48,536 nt of DNA from Comamonadaceae bacterium (GTDB lineage Bacteria; Pseudomonadota; Gammaproteobacteria; Burkholderiales; Burkholderiaceae_C): NCBI GenBank assembly GCA_027486755.1, contig JAIXOM010000017.1, positions 1-48,536 of the forward strand, read 5' to 3'. A model generated the notes under the pieces. The model saw only the letters and a list, made by a program, of their open reading frames with translations, did no database searches and was not told the origin of the DNA. Positions 7,669-17,388 of the stretch are shown piece by piece; the stretch's first letter is position 1; each line of letters opens with the position of its first letter. A program made the position numbers and the translations under genes.

Positions 7669-9303
7669 ATGAACGCTAGCACCTCACAACGACTGCACTT
7701 TGATGCCGTGGTCATCGGCGCCGGTTTTGCCGGCCTGTACATGCTGCACCGCCTGCGCCTGCTGGGTCGTCGCGCCCATGTGTTCGAAGCTGGTGACGGC
7801 GTCGGCGGCACCTGGTACTGGAACTGCTATCCCGGCGCCCGCTGCGACGTCGACAGCATGCAGTACTCCTACTCCTGGTCGCCCGAGTTGCAGCAGGAGT
7901 GGAAGTGGACCGAACGCTATCCCGCACAGGCAGAAATCCTGCGCTACATCAATCATGTGGCCGACCGCTTCGACCTGCGCCGCGACATCAGCCTCAATGC
8001 CAAGGTCAGCGCCGGCCAGTGGCTGGCCGATGAACAGCGCTGGCTGGTGCGCACCGAGCAGGGCCAGGAGGCCACCTGCGACATTCTGATCACCGCCACC
8101 GGCTGCCTGTCCGAATCGCGCCTGCCCAACATCGAAGGACTCGACGGCTACAAAGGCCGGACCTACCACACCGGCCGCTGGCCCAAGGAGCCGGTGGACT
8201 TCACCGGCTTGCGGGTGGGCATCATGGGCACCGGATCCTCAGGCATACAGGCGATTCCGCAGCTCGCCAAGCAGGCCAAGGAACTCTATGTGTTCCAGCG
8301 CACCCCCAATTTCAGCGTACCGGCCTGGAACGGCCCGATTGATCCCGCTCACCAGCAGGACTGGCTGAGCAATTACCCCCAGTACCGCGAGCAGGCGCGC
8401 AACACCCGCTCGGGCATCATGTACGAATACGGCACGCAGTCGGCGCTGGAGATGAGCGACGAAGCCCGCGCCGAAGAAATGGAGCGCCGCTGGCGCAAAG
8501 GCGGCACCAACTTCGCGCACTCCTTCAACGACACCTTCATCAACCGCCAGTCCAACGAATTGCTGAGTGATTTCGTGCGCGGCAAGATCAAGCAGATGGT
8601 GCAGGACCCGGCGGTGGCGGAGAAGCTGCTGCCGCATGACCACGGCATAGGCACCAAGCGCATCTGCGTGGATACCGGCTACTACCAAACCTACAACCTG
8701 CCCCACGTCAAGCTGGTCGATCTTCGCAGCACGCCGATCGAACGCTTCGACGACAGCGCCGCCATCACCCGCGAGGGCCGCTACGAACTCGACGCCATGG
8801 TGTTTGCCACCGGCTATGACGCGGTCACCGGCGCCCTTGAGCGCCTAAACCTGGTCGGCGAACAGGGCAAGACCTTCAAACAGCTGTGGCAATCGGGCCC
8901 CACCTCCTACCTGGGCCTGATGACGGCGGGCTTTCCCAACCTGTTCACCATCACCGGGCCGGGCAGCCCATCGATCCTGACCAATGTGATTGTCTCGATC
9001 GAGCAGCATGTCGAGTGGATCGCCAACTGTCTGGACTATATGGACCAGCATGGCCATACCCGAATCGACCCTCAGCAGGCGGCTCAGGACCAATGGGTCA
9101 AGCATGTGCAGGAAGTGGCCAACGGCACTTTGTTTGTCAGCGCCAATTCCTGGTACATGGGGGCCAATATTCCCGGCAAACCCCGGGTTTTCCTGCCTTA
9201 TATCGGCGGCTTTTCCACCTACGCTTCGCATTGTCAGGAAGTGGTCAAAAAAGGCTATGAAGGCTTCGATTTTTCCCGCCCCCAGGCCGTGGCTGGCCGC
9301 TAA
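7669..9303 (+). CDS. Type I Baeyer-Villiger monooxygenase (first copy)
   Basis: 544 residues, the normal size of single-chain FAD/NADPH Baeyer-Villiger enzymes, which insert oxygen beside a carbonyl to give an ester or lactone. The FAD motif VIGAGFAGL lies near residue 15. The signature GGTWYWNCYPGARCD fits the second type I fingerprint. The main fingerprint FxGxxxHxxxWP appears as YKGRTYHTGRWP, with Tyr for the first Phe. The NADPH motif is IMGTGSSGIQ and ATGYDAVTG is also present. No clear ribosome-binding site precedes the ATG, 26 bases after the esterase gene. A second enzyme of this type is encoded on the other strand at 15769-17388. Substrate (linear, cyclic or terpenoid ketone) cannot be decided. 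Confidence 0.92.
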   Translation: MNASTSQRLHFDAVVIGAGFAGLYMLHRLRLLGRRAHVFEAGDGVGGTWYWNCYPGARCDVDSMQYSYSWSPELQQEWKWTERYPAQAEILRYINHVADRFDLRRDISLNAKVSAGQWLADEQRWLVRTEQGQEATCDILITATGCLSESRLPNIEGLDGYKGRTYHTGRWPKEPVDFTGLRVGIMGTGSSGIQAIPQLAKQAKELYVFQRTPNFSVPAWNGPIDPAHQQDWLSNYPQYREQARNTRSGIMYEYGTQSALEMSDEARAEEMERRWRKGGTNFAHSFNDTFINRQSNELLSDFVRGKIKQMVQDPAVAEKLLPHDHGIGTKRICVDTGYYQTYNLPHVKLVDLRSTPIERFDDSAAITREGRYELDAMVFATGYDAVTGALERLNLVGEQGKTFKQLWQSGPTSYLGLMTAGFPNLFTITGPGSPSILTNVIVSIEQHVEWIANCLDYMDQHGHTRIDPQQAAQDQWVKHVQEVANGTLFVSANSWYMGANIPGKPRVFLPYIGGFSTYASHCQEVVKKGYEGFDFSRPQAVAGR

Positions 9304-9384
9304 GGGGTTCTCACGCTTGGACAGGATGTGACCCCACAGCCGTCCGACGATTCACGCCACTTTATCAACCCGAGAGGAGATCTC

Positions 9385-10620
9385 ATGCAAGACAAAAAAG
9401 CCGAACAGCGCGGACTGCTGCGCAAACGCCTGCTGGCAGCGCTGGCCGCCGGCACCCTGGCCCTGAGCGCACAGGCCCAATTCGAATCGCCCTCTGAAGG
9501 CGTCTACAAAGACCGCATCGACTGGGGCGTGATGATGGACTTGAGCGGCCCGGCTTCGGGCTCCCAGGGCATCTGGACCAACGGCTTTCAAGCCTATGTG
9601 CGCAGCATCAACGAAAAGGGCGGCGTCAACGGCCGACGCATCAATGTGCTGGCCGAAGACAGCCGCTTCAACCCAGCGCAAGACAAGATCAACTATGAGA
9701 AGCTGAGTACCCAGACACCGGTGCTCGCCATCTCAGGCATGGGCTCGTCGAGCTCGCAGGTTTCGCTGGCGCCCACCATCCGTGGCGGCAAGATTCCGAT
9801 CGTGGGCACCTACACCCACACCAAGCCACTGTCCGAGCCCACCTCCCCCCTGGTCTATGGCGGCTTTTGCACCTACCCTGAAATGGCCAAGGCCGGCGTC
9901 GGCTACATGACCGAAAAACTCAAGGTCAAGAGCCCGAAAGTCATGGTGGTCTCGATCGAGAGCGCGGGCGGCGTGGAATACGCCCAGTTCATCGCCGACG
10001 CGGTCAAGAAGTACGGCGGTAGCTCCTCCTTGGTGACTATGAAGATCACCGCCGCTGACGTCACGCCACAGGTGCTGGAGATCATCAAGCAAAAGCCTGA
10101 CTTCATCACGATCTACGGCGTAGGCAACACCGCCATCCTGACCATGAAGGCCATGCACCAGTACGGCTTGAAGATCCCGGCCTTCGGCATCTCCTACCTG
10201 ATGTCGCCGCAGATCTACGCGGCCATCGGTCCCGAGGCTGGCCCCAACTACAACGTCATCAGCTGCTTCACGCCGGGCGGCGCCGACCAGTCACCGGGCA
10301 ACAAGGAGATGATGGCAGCGGCTGACAAGTACAACCACAGTGCCATGAAGGAAGACGTCAACTACGTGGCTGGCTGGGTGGTTGGACAGATGGCCGTCCA
10401 AGCCCTGCAACTGGCCGGACCCCAGCCAACGCGCGCCAGACTGGTTGAGGCCATGAGCAAAGGCTTCACCGTCAACACCAACGGACTGTCCGCGCCGATC
10501 GTCTTCACGCCGACCGACCACGATGGCCCCTCGCGCTTTCGCATGATCGGCTATGACTATGCCGCCAAGAAGTATGTTTCGTTCGGCGAATTCGCCGACT
10601 ACGAAAAGTACATGAAGTAA
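9385..10620 (+). CDS. Liv-type ABC transporter substrate-binding protein
   Basis: 411 residues, periplasmic binding protein of the branched-chain amino acid (LivJ/LivK) fold. The N-terminus is a long signal peptide (basic RGLLRKR, then LLAALAAGTLALSAQAQ). The mature part starts with DRIDWGVMMDLSGPASG and has LAISGMGSSSSQVSLAP and IPIVGTYTHTKPLS, typical ligand-cleft regions. The ATG at 9385 follows GAGAGGAGA. It opens the five-gene transporter set of the operon. Because the operon encodes oxygenases and an esterase, the ligand is more likely the catabolic substrate or an oxidised relative than an amino acid; this is inference. Confidence 0.88.
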   Translation: MQDKKAEQRGLLRKRLLAALAAGTLALSAQAQFESPSEGVYKDRIDWGVMMDLSGPASGSQGIWTNGFQAYVRSINEKGGVNGRRINVLAEDSRFNPAQDKINYEKLSTQTPVLAISGMGSSSSQVSLAPTIRGGKIPIVGTYTHTKPLSEPTSPLVYGGFCTYPEMAKAGVGYMTEKLKVKSPKVMVVSIESAGGVEYAQFIADAVKKYGGSSSLVTMKITAADVTPQVLEIIKQKPDFITIYGVGNTAILTMKAMHQYGLKIPAFGISYLMSPQIYAAIGPEAGPNYNVISCFTPGGADQSPGNKEMMAAADKYNHSAMKEDVNYVAGWVVGQMAVQALQLAGPQPTRARLVEAMSKGFTVNTNGLSAPIVFTPTDHDGPSRFRMIGYDYAAKKYVSFGEFADYEKYMK

Positions 10621-10644
10621 GCCCCTTCACCCAGGTCACCCATC

Positions 10645-11511
10645 ATGCTCATTCAAGTCCTACTCAGCGGCATCGCGCTCGGCAGCATCTATGGGCTGGT
10701 GGCCCTGGGCTTCGCGGTGGTTTTTAAAGCCACTGATGTCTTCAACTTTGCCCAGGGGATGTTCGTGGCTTTCGGCGCCTATTTCGCCGTCACCACGATC
10801 AATCTTCTGGGCCTGCCTTTTCCGCTGGCAGTGGCCGCCATCATCGCCGCCTCTGCCGCATTGGGAGTGGTCATCCACATTGTCCTGATTCAGCCCCTGT
10901 CGGGCCGGCCCATGCTGTCGGTGATCATGCTGACCATTGCCCTGTCCATCGTAATGCGGGCGGTCATCGAAATCCTGTACGGTGTCCAGTCCCGCACACT
11001 GAGTACGCCCATGCCCACCGGCATCTTCCTCGTGGGGGATGTGCGGATCTCGCAGCTGCATCTGGTGGCAGCGGGTGTCAGCTGGCTGTGCATGGCCGCT
11101 TTCGGCGCCTTCTTCAAGTTCACATCCATCGGCCTGCTGATGCGGGCCACCGCCGACGGCCACGAAGCGGCGCTGGTCTCGGGCGTCAATGTCAAAGTCA
11201 TGAACCGACTCGCCTGGGCGATCGGCGCCGGCCTGGCGGCCATCGGCGGCCTTTTTCTGGGGCAACTGCAGATCGTCTCGCCCGAACTTGAGCACATCGG
11301 TCTGCTGGCTCTACCTGCAGTGGTGATCGGCGGCATGCAGAGCATCCCGGGCGCCATCATCGGCGGGCTGCTGGTAGGCCTGATCGAACAACTGTCAGCC
11401 ACCTACATCTCACCGAAGTCCAGCGACATCCTGGTCTACGTGCTGCTGCTGGCGATCCTCATGGTCCGCCCCTGGGGCCTCTTCGGCCAGCGTGAACTTG
11501 GCCGCGTTTGA
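10645..11511 (+). CDS. Liv-type ABC permease, LivH family
   Basis: 288 residues, a polytopic inner-membrane permease of the LivH family with about eight hydrophobic segments. The N-terminal block GIALGSIYGLVALGFAVVFK and FNFAQGMFVAFGAYF are characteristic, as is the loop GVNVKVMNRLAWAIGAGLAA that contacts the ATPase. The end VYVLLLAILMVRPWGLFG is also typical. The gene lies 24 bp after the binding-protein gene and 24 bp before the LivM-type gene, so it is part of the same transcript. It would form the membrane channel together with the next gene product. Confidence 0.93.
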   Translation: MLIQVLLSGIALGSIYGLVALGFAVVFKATDVFNFAQGMFVAFGAYFAVTTINLLGLPFPLAVAAIIAASAALGVVIHIVLIQPLSGRPMLSVIMLTIALSIVMRAVIEILYGVQSRTLSTPMPTGIFLVGDVRISQLHLVAAGVSWLCMAAFGAFFKFTSIGLLMRATADGHEAALVSGVNVKVMNRLAWAIGAGLAAIGGLFLGQLQIVSPELEHIGLLALPAVVIGGMQSIPGAIIGGLLVGLIEQLSATYISPKSSDILVYVLLLAILMVRPWGLFGQRELGRV

Positions 11512-11535
11512 CCTATCCCTCAAGTCCAACTATCC

Positions 11536-12630
11536 ATGACCGCCACCGTCCTTCGTTCCGGCGCGCCGCGCGCGGCCGCCCCTTCACCCTGGCGCTGGCT
11601 CTGGCTGGCGCTGGCGGCAGCCGTACTGATCTACCTGCCCATCTTGCTGACCGAGCGGCAGATCTTAGGCGTTCGCTTGTCCAACATGATGCTGCTCAAC
11701 ATCGGCCTGAGCCAGGTCAATCTGATGCTGATCACCATGCTGGGCGCCCTGTCGCTCAATTACCTGACCGGTTCTGCCGGGCTCATTTCCATCGGCCACG
11801 CCGCCTTTTATGCGGTTGGCGCCATGACGGCGGCCATCACCGGCTCGCAGTGGGGCTGGCCTTTTCCTTTGGTCTTGATCGCTGCCGGCCTGGGTGGCGC
11901 CCTGGCCGGACTGCTGGCCGGCCTGCCCTCGCTGCGGGTACGTGGCCTGTACTTCGTACTGTCGACTTTTGCAGTGCATTACTTGGTGGTTTTTGCCTTC
12001 ATGGAATACCAGTTCAAGTTCTTCGATGTGGTGGGTGTGCCTTACAAAAACGCTACGCTGGGTTCCTGGACATTGAGCACACCCATGCGCTGGTATTTCT
12101 TCTTGTTGCCCCTGGTGATCGTGGTCTACTTGCTTCTGCGCAACAGCCTACGCACCCGCGAGGGCCGCGCCATGCAGGCCATGCGCGACCATGAACTGGC
12201 GGCCACCGCCAACGGCATTGACGTACGTTTTCTCAGGCTCAAGGCCTTTGCATTTAGCTCGGCCATCGCTGCAGTGGGTGGGGCGCTCTACGCCTACTAC
12301 CTGAGTAACGTGACCTCGGAATTTTTCGGCATTCAATTTGCCATCCAGTTCATCGCCATGATCATCATCGGCGGCATGGGCTCGCTGCCCGGCGCGGTGG
12401 TGGGCGCGGCGGTCTGGCTGCTGCTGCCCTCCATCATCACCGGCCTGACCGCACAGGCGGGCGACACCACAGGTCTGCTGCGCAGCGTGCTGGTCGATCA
12501 CAAGCCGCAATTGGTTCAGGCCATCTTCGGCATGCTGGTCATCGTGCTGCTGATCTTTGCGCCCTGGGGCATTGCGGGCATGGCGACACGGCTCAAGGCC
12601 CGCCTGACCGCCTGGTGGAGCCGCTCATGA
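11536..12630 (+). CDS. Liv-type ABC permease, LivM family
   Basis: 364 residues, second membrane subunit of the importer. A basic, Pro/Ala-rich N-terminus precedes the first membrane segment (WLWLALAAAVLIYLPILL). The LivM block LTGSAGLISIGHAAFYAVGA and the ATPase-contact loop ATANGIDVRFLRLKAFAFSSAIAA are present, with about nine hydrophobic segments overall. Its TGA overlaps the ATG of the ATPase gene as ATGA, which suggests coupled translation and balanced amounts of subunits. Confidence 0.93.
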   Translation: MTATVLRSGAPRAAAPSPWRWLWLALAAAVLIYLPILLTERQILGVRLSNMMLLNIGLSQVNLMLITMLGALSLNYLTGSAGLISIGHAAFYAVGAMTAAITGSQWGWPFPLVLIAAGLGGALAGLLAGLPSLRVRGLYFVLSTFAVHYLVVFAFMEYQFKFFDVVGVPYKNATLGSWTLSTPMRWYFFLLPLVIVVYLLLRNSLRTREGRAMQAMRDHELAATANGIDVRFLRLKAFAFSSAIAAVGGALYAYYLSNVTSEFFGIQFAIQFIAMIIIGGMGSLPGAVVGAAVWLLLPSIITGLTAQAGDTTGLLRSVLVDHKPQLVQAIFGMLVIVLLIFAPWGIAGMATRLKARLTAWWSRS

Positions 12631-13379
12631 GCCACGCACTGGAATTGCGCGACCTGTCTGTGCGCTATGCCCGCAAGGGCTTTGCCCTCGACGGTGTGAA
12701 CCTGACCATCCCCAAAGGAGGGGTTGTTGCCCTGCTGGGCGCCAACGGGGCAGGCAAGACGACCATGATCCGAGCCATCTCGGGCCTGCTGCCCCTGCAC
12801 AACGGTCAGATCACCGGCGGCAGTATCGCCATGGATGGGCAATCAATCCTGGGCCTGCCTTCGCACAAGCTGGTACGCATGGGCATGGGCCAGGTGCCGG
12901 AAGGCCGGCTGGTCTTCAAGCAGCTGACAGTCGAGGAAAACCTGCGGGTGGGCGCGGCAGTGCTGCCCAAATCCACCGAGAAGGAACGCATGGACGCGGT
13001 GTACGAGTTGTTTCCGAGGCTGCAAGAGCGGCGCAGCCAGGCCGCCGGCTGGCTCTCGGGTGGCGAGCAGCAGATGCTGGCACTCGGCCGGGCGCTGGTG
13101 ACCCGGCCACGCCTGCTGCTGGTCGATGAACTCTCATTGGGGCTGGCGCCGCTGATCGTCAGAGCCATCTACAAGCAACTCAAGCTGGTCGGTGAGACCC
13201 TGGGCGCATCCATCCTGGTGGTCGAGCAAAACGCCAGACTGGCGCTGGACTTTGCCGCCACCGCCTATGTGCTCGAACGCGGCCGCATCACCCTGTCGGG
13301 CAGCGCCCAGGAGGTAGCTAACAGCGATCTGGTGCGCGAGTCCTACCTGGGTGCGGCCAAGGAAGGAGGCGCGGCATGA
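12627..13379 (+). CDS. Liv-type ABC ATPase, LivF family
   Basis: 250 residues, cytosolic ATPase subunit. Walker A is GANGAGKTT, the Q-loop region is GMGQVPEGRLVFKQLTVEENL, the signature is LSGGEQQMLALGRAL and Walker B is LLLVDELSLGLAP. The PEGR motif is typical of LivF. I chose the ATG at 12627, which overlaps the preceding stop as ATGA with GGTGGAG upstream; a GTG four codons earlier is possible. The gene overlaps the following LivG-type gene by four bases. The order M-F-G is the reverse of the common M-G-F order. Confidence 0.92.
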   Translation: MSHALELRDLSVRYARKGFALDGVNLTIPKGGVVALLGANGAGKTTMIRAISGLLPLHNGQITGGSIAMDGQSILGLPSHKLVRMGMGQVPEGRLVFKQLTVEENLRVGAAVLPKSTEKERMDAVYELFPRLQERRSQAAGWLSGGEQQMLALGRALVTRPRLLLVDELSLGLAPLIVRAIYKQLKLVGETLGASILVVEQNARLALDFAATAYVLERGRITLSGSAQEVANSDLVRESYLGAAKEGGAA

Positions 13380-14140
13380 GCCAGAATCTGCTGGAGGTCC
13401 GGGATCTGCTGATGCAGTTCCAGGGCCTGACCGCATTGGACCGGGTCAGCTTTGATATGGCTGCTGGCTCCATCACCTCGTTGATGGGGCCCAACGGCGC
13501 GGGCAAGACCACCTTGTTCAACTGCGTCACCGGGATGTACACGCCCACCGGCGGGCAGGTGCATTTTGACGGGCAAGACATCACCGCACGTGCGGCCCAT
13601 GTCGTGGCGCGGCACGGCATCGCCCGCACCTTTCAAAATCTGGCCTTGTTCGGCGGCTTGAGCGTGATCGACAACTTGCTGGTGGGGACCTATCTGCAAG
13701 GCCGCTCTGGTGTGTTGCAGGGCGCCTTCATGAGCCCACAGGCGCGGCGGGAAAAGCGCGAAGGCCTGGAGGCAGCCTATACCGTACTCGATTACCTGGG
13801 CTTGACCGATACCGCCGACCAGCTCCCCGGCGAGCTGTCCTACGGACGCCAGAAGCAGCTCGAGTTTGGCCGGGCGCTGATGCAAAAAGCCAAGCTGGTA
13901 CTGCTCGACGAGCCCATGGCCGGCATGAGCAGCGCTGAAAAAGACGTCATGACCGAGCTGATCAAACGGGTACGTGCAGAAATGGGGGTCACCTTCTTGC
14001 TGGTCGAGCATGACGTGCCGGTGATCATGGACATCTCCGACAAGATCGTGGTCCTTGATTTCGGCCGCAAGATCGCCGAAGGCACGCCGGCGCAGGTGCA
14101 AAACGACCCGACGGTGATCGCTGCCTATCTGGGCAGCTGA
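13376..14140 (+). CDS. Liv-type ABC ATPase, LivG family
   Basis: 254 residues, second ATPase subunit. Walker A is GPNGAGKTTLFNCVTG, the Q-loop region is GIARTFQNLALFGGLSVIDN, the signature is LSYGRQKQLEFGRAL (Tyr and Arg instead of the standard Gly-Gly, as in many LivG proteins), Walker B is LVLLDEPMAGMS and the switch His is in LVEHDV. It ends the plus-strand operon that began at 4471; the TetR gene that follows converges on it. The ATG overlaps the preceding TGA as ATGA. Confidence 0.93.
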   Translation: MSQNLLEVRDLLMQFQGLTALDRVSFDMAAGSITSLMGPNGAGKTTLFNCVTGMYTPTGGQVHFDGQDITARAAHVVARHGIARTFQNLALFGGLSVIDNLLVGTYLQGRSGVLQGAFMSPQARREKREGLEAAYTVLDYLGLTDTADQLPGELSYGRQKQLEFGRALMQKAKLVLLDEPMAGMSSAEKDVMTELIKRVRAEMGVTFLLVEHDVPVIMDISDKIVVLDFGRKIAEGTPAQVQNDPTVIAAYLGS

Positions 14141-14185
14141 TCAGCCCAGCGGCTTGGGCGTTCAGGCGCTCAAACGATCAAGCGC

Positions 14186-14926
14186 TCAGGCGCGCAACTC
14201 TGCCGGAACAGGAAGCAGGCCCTTGGGCTTGCGCTTTTTGAGACTCTTGGCTTGCACCATGGCCAGCACCAGCACCGCGACCCTCTCCGACGCCTCGATC
14301 TGAGTCAGGCGCCCGCCGGGCCGGTACCACACTGGCGCCCAGCCCACGATGCCGCCGATGGCCAGGGCGGTCAAGGGCACATCATCGACCGTGAATTCAC
14401 CGCTGGCCACGCCTTCTTCGAGCAGGGCGGCAAAGCGGCGGTCGAAGCCACGGCGCAAGGCGTTGATCGCATCACGGTCTTCGGGAGCCAACTCCTTTTC
14501 CTCGCGGCTGTAGATCACCGCATGCGCCTGGTGCTGCAATACCGTGAGCATGAAGTCGCGGGCGATCGTGTAGAGCTTTTCGGTCGGCGAGATATCGGCA
14601 GCAAACACCCGGTTGAGGGCCTCGTGAGAAACACGGATCGCGCGCGAGCAGATCTCGGCCAGCAAATCATTCTTGGACTTGAAGTGCGAGTAGATAAAGG
14701 GCTTGGTGACGCTGATCGCCTCGGCCACCTGATCGAGTGTGGTCTTGGTATAGCCTTGCTTGTAAAACAGCTCGACCGCCGCAGCGACGATGCGCTCACT
14801 CTTGAGGCGCCAGACGGCGTCGCGGATGTCTTCGGGCACCGTCGCATCGACCGCACTGCGCCGGCCAGAGCGCGCACTGGCGCTGCGCGAAGGTGGCCTG
14901 GGTTTTTGGAACTTCAGCATGCTCAT
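14186..14926 (-). CDS. TetR-family transcriptional regulator
   Basis: 246 residues. An Arg/Ser/Pro-rich N-terminal tail of about 40 residues precedes the helix-turn-helix (residues about 46-88), which has the family pattern VELFYKQGYTKTTLDQVAEA followed by SVTKPFIYSHFKSKNDLL. The C-terminal ligand domain resembles other TetR proteins of acyl-CoA and aromatic catabolism, but the ligand is unknown. The ATG at 14926 has GAGGG upstream. It is the third gene of the minus-strand unit after the second Baeyer-Villiger gene and an SDR, so it would share the promoter at 17452-17481 and be self-regulated if it binds the palindrome there. It ends 45 bp from the Liv operon, tail to tail. Confidence 0.88.
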   Translation of the reverse strand: MSMLKFQKPRPPSRSASARSGRRSAVDATVPEDIRDAVWRLKSERIVAAAVELFYKQGYTKTTLDQVAEAISVTKPFIYSHFKSKNDLLAEICSRAIRVSHEALNRVFAADISPTEKLYTIARDFMLTVLQHQAHAVIYSREEKELAPEDRDAINALRRGFDRRFAALLEEGVASGEFTVDDVPLTALAIGGIVGWAPVWYRPGGRLTQIEASERVAVLVLAMVQAKSLKKRKPKGLLPVPAELRA

Positions 14927-14989
14927 AAGTCTACCCTCGGGGCCCGGCAGCGCCTGGAACGCGATCAAGACACAGGCCGGATCCTCACA

Positions 14990-15772
14990 TCAGGAATACT
15001 GCCCGCCATTGATGTGTACGCCCTCGCCGGTGATGTGGCTGGACCAATCGCTGGCCAGATAGACCATCAGTTGTGCCACCTCGCGGGCGCTGGCATAGCG
15101 TCCATCGGGCACCATGGCCAGACGCTGAGCCTTGAGCGCCTGCAGCGCCTGCGGATCGCCGCCCGCCTGCCCCTCCTCCACGGCGCGAATCATGGGCGTG
15201 TCCACCGGGCCAGGACATACCGCGTTGACCCGCACGCCCTTGCGCGCCACCTCCAGCGCCGCCGTCTTGGTCAGGCCCAGCACCGCATGCTTGCTCGCGG
15301 TGTAAGGTGCCAGATGGCGGGTGCCAATGTGCGCGGCCAGCGAGGCGGTATTGACCACCGCGCCCTTGCCTTGGGCCACCATCACCGGCAGCACATGCTT
15401 GAGGCCGAGAAAGACGCCCTTGACGTTGACCGCCATTACTTCGTCGAACACCTCCTCGGGGTAATCGATCAGGGGCCTGACCTGGCCTTGCCAGCCCGCG
15501 TTGTTCATCAGGATGTCGATCCGGCCCCAGGCATCGAGCGCCTGCGCCACATAAGCTAGTACATCCTGCGCCTGACGCACATCGGCCACCGCCGCTTCGG
15601 CCACAGCGCCGGCTGCCCGCAGCTGCGCCAAAGCCGAATCGGCCATCTCCTGGCTGCGGTCGACCGCCAGCACCTTGGCACCGAGTTCTGCCAGCAGCAG
15701 CGACACCGCCAGACCGATGCCACCGCCGGCGCCCGTCACCACCGCCACCTGGCCCGAAAAATCGATTTTCAT
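14990..15772 (-). CDS. SDR-family oxidoreductase
   Basis: 260 residues, classical SDR. Cofactor motif TGAGGGIGLA near residue 13, an Asp after the second strand (LAVDRS) that favours NAD(H), NNAG in ILMNNAGWQG, catalytic YTASK (APYTASKHA) and the C-terminal ITGEGVHINGG. GAGGAG lies seven bases before the ATG. The ATG overlaps the stop of the Baeyer-Villiger gene as ATGA, so the two are translated together and probably act in sequence on one substrate: the SDR could form the ketone for the oxygenase or handle the released alcohol. It is clearly different from the SDR at 5862-6674. Confidence 0.9.
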   Translation of the reverse strand: MKIDFSGQVAVVTGAGGGIGLAVSLLLAELGAKVLAVDRSQEMADSALAQLRAAGAVAEAAVADVRQAQDVLAYVAQALDAWGRIDILMNNAGWQGQVRPLIDYPEEVFDEVMAVNVKGVFLGLKHVLPVMVAQGKGAVVNTASLAAHIGTRHLAPYTASKHAVLGLTKTAALEVARKGVRVNAVCPGPVDTPMIRAVEEGQAGGDPQALQALKAQRLAMVPDGRYASAREVAQLMVYLASDWSSHITGEGVHINGGQYS

Positions 15773-17388
15773 GGTGTACTCCTCGTGCCCAAGGGCTGGT
15801 TCCTCAATTCGAATCCCTCGTAGCCTCGGGCCACGCAGTTTTGCAACAAGCGCCGGTAGCCGCGCACGCCGCCCGAATACGGCATGAAGACCCGGGGCTT
15901 GCCTGCGACCTCGGCGCCGTTGTAGTAAGAGTCGGTGCTCAGGTAGAGCGTTTCCCGCGCTCGCTGATTCACATGCGCCACCCAATCACGTTCGGCCGCG
16001 TGCGTCGCCTCAAACTCCAGCGCACCGCTGTCGTCCATGTGCCGCAGCAGCTGTGCCAACCAGTCGATCTGCTCTTCGGTCGAGACCAGCACATTGCTCA
16101 GCAGCGAAGGGCTGCCCGGGCCGACCACAATGAACAGATTCGGGAAATCGGCCACGGCCACACCCAGCTGCGTGACCGGCCCCTGCGCCCACTTTTCCCT
16201 GAGCGCCATGCCGCCCCGGCCCACGATCTCGGGCTTGAGCAAGGAGCCGGTGAAGGCATCGAAGCCGGTGGCGAAAATCACCATGTCCAGTTCATGGTGC
16301 TTGGCCTGGGTGCGCAGGCCGGTAGCGGTGAACTCAACAATCGGCGCCTCCCGCACATCGGCCAATTCCACATTGGCTCGGTTGAAGGCCTGAAAGTAGC
16401 CGCTGTCCACCGACGGTCTGCGGGCGCCAAAGGGATGGCCTCTGGGCGTGAGCTTGTCGCGCACCACCGGGTCCTTAACCAACGCGGCAATCTTGCGCCG
16501 AATGAAGTCGGCTGCGGTGTCATTGGCGGCCTGATCGAGCAGGATGTCGTAATAAGCCAGCGCAAAGCCAAAGCCCAGCCGGTTCCATGCGGCCTCATAG
16601 ACCTGCTCACGCTCCTGAGGTGTGGCCTGCAGCGCCGACTGCTTGTTCGGCATGAAGCCCAGGCCGCTGGGCGAATTCCAGGCCTGTTCGCGACGGGCCC
16701 GATAGCTGGCCTTGACGCGCTGATCTTCTTCGTCAGACACCGGCGCATTGGCCGATGCGATGCTGTAGTTGGGCGTGCGCTGAAACACCGTGAGATGCTC
16801 GGCCTGCTGCGCAATGATCGGCGTCATCTGCATGCCCGACGATCCCGTGCCTATGATGCCCACGCGCTTGCCGGCGAACGACACCGGCTCCTTGGGCCAC
16901 AGGCCGCTGTGAATGATGCGCCCGGTGAATTTTTCCTGACCCGCAAAACTCGGTGCCTTGGTGGTCGACAACTGACCCACGCACATCAGCAGGTAGCGCG
17001 CCTGCCACTGCGCCCCGTCCTCGGCCGTGATCAGCCACAGCGCCTGCTCCTCGTCATAGCGAGCGCTGCGCATGCGGGTGTTGAAGCGGATGTCGCGCCG
17101 CAGGTCAAAGCGTTCGACCACATGGTGGATGTAACGCAGGATTTCCGGCTGGGTGGCATAGCGCTCGCTCCATCGCCACTCCTGCTCAAGCTCGGGCGAG
17201 AAGCTGTAGGAATAGTCGTAACTCTCCACATCGCAGCGAGCCCCAGGATAGCCGTTGTGATGCCAGACGCCGCCGACATCCGCGCTGGCCTCGAGCACCA
17301 GCACCTCCTTGCCCATGCCCCGCAAAGTATGAAGCGCGCGCAAGCCGGCAAAGCCCGCGCCGATAACGACCACATCGACACTGTTCAA
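15769..17388 (-). CDS. Type I Baeyer-Villiger monooxygenase (second copy)
   Basis: 539 residues. FAD motif VIGAGFAGLRAL near residue 9, second signature GGVWHHNGYPGARCD, canonical fingerprint FTGRIIHSGLWP, NADPH motif IIGTGSSGMQ and ATGFDAFTG. It is a paralogue, not a copy, of the enzyme at 7669-9303, and here the fingerprint begins with the normal Phe. The start is TTG at 17386-17388; no in-frame ATG precedes it near the glycine motif, and a run of six G ends seven bases upstream and may serve as ribosome-binding site. It leads the minus-strand operon with the SDR and TetR genes. Two such enzymes under one presumed regulator suggests two ketone steps, or two ring/chain positions. Confidence 0.92.
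   Translation of the reverse strand: MNSVDVVVIGAGFAGLRALHTLRGMGKEVLVLEASADVGGVWHHNGYPGARCDVESYDYSYSFSPELEQEWRWSERYATQPEILRYIHHVVERFDLRRDIRFNTRMRSARYDEEQALWLITAEDGAQWQARYLLMCVGQLSTTKAPSFAGQEKFTGRIIHSGLWPKEPVSFAGKRVGIIGTGSSGMQMTPIIAQQAEHLTVFQRTPNYSIASANAPVSDEEDQRVKASYRARREQAWNSPSGLGFMPNKQSALQATPQEREQVYEAAWNRLGFGFALAYYDILLDQAANDTAADFIRRKIAALVKDPVVRDKLTPRGHPFGARRPSVDSGYFQAFNRANVELADVREAPIVEFTATGLRTQAKHHELDMVIFATGFDAFTGSLLKPEIVGRGGMALREKWAQGPVTQLGVAVADFPNLFIVVGPGSPSLLSNVLVSTEEQIDWLAQLLRHMDDSGALEFEATHAAERDWVAHVNQRARETLYLSTDSYYNGAEVAGKPRVFMPYSGGVRGYRRLLQNCVARGYEGFELRNQPLGTRSTP

Noticed and set aside
14160..14190. GCGCT...AGCGC inverted repeat between livG and tetR
   Set aside because: Short arms and no T-run; common in high-GC DNA.
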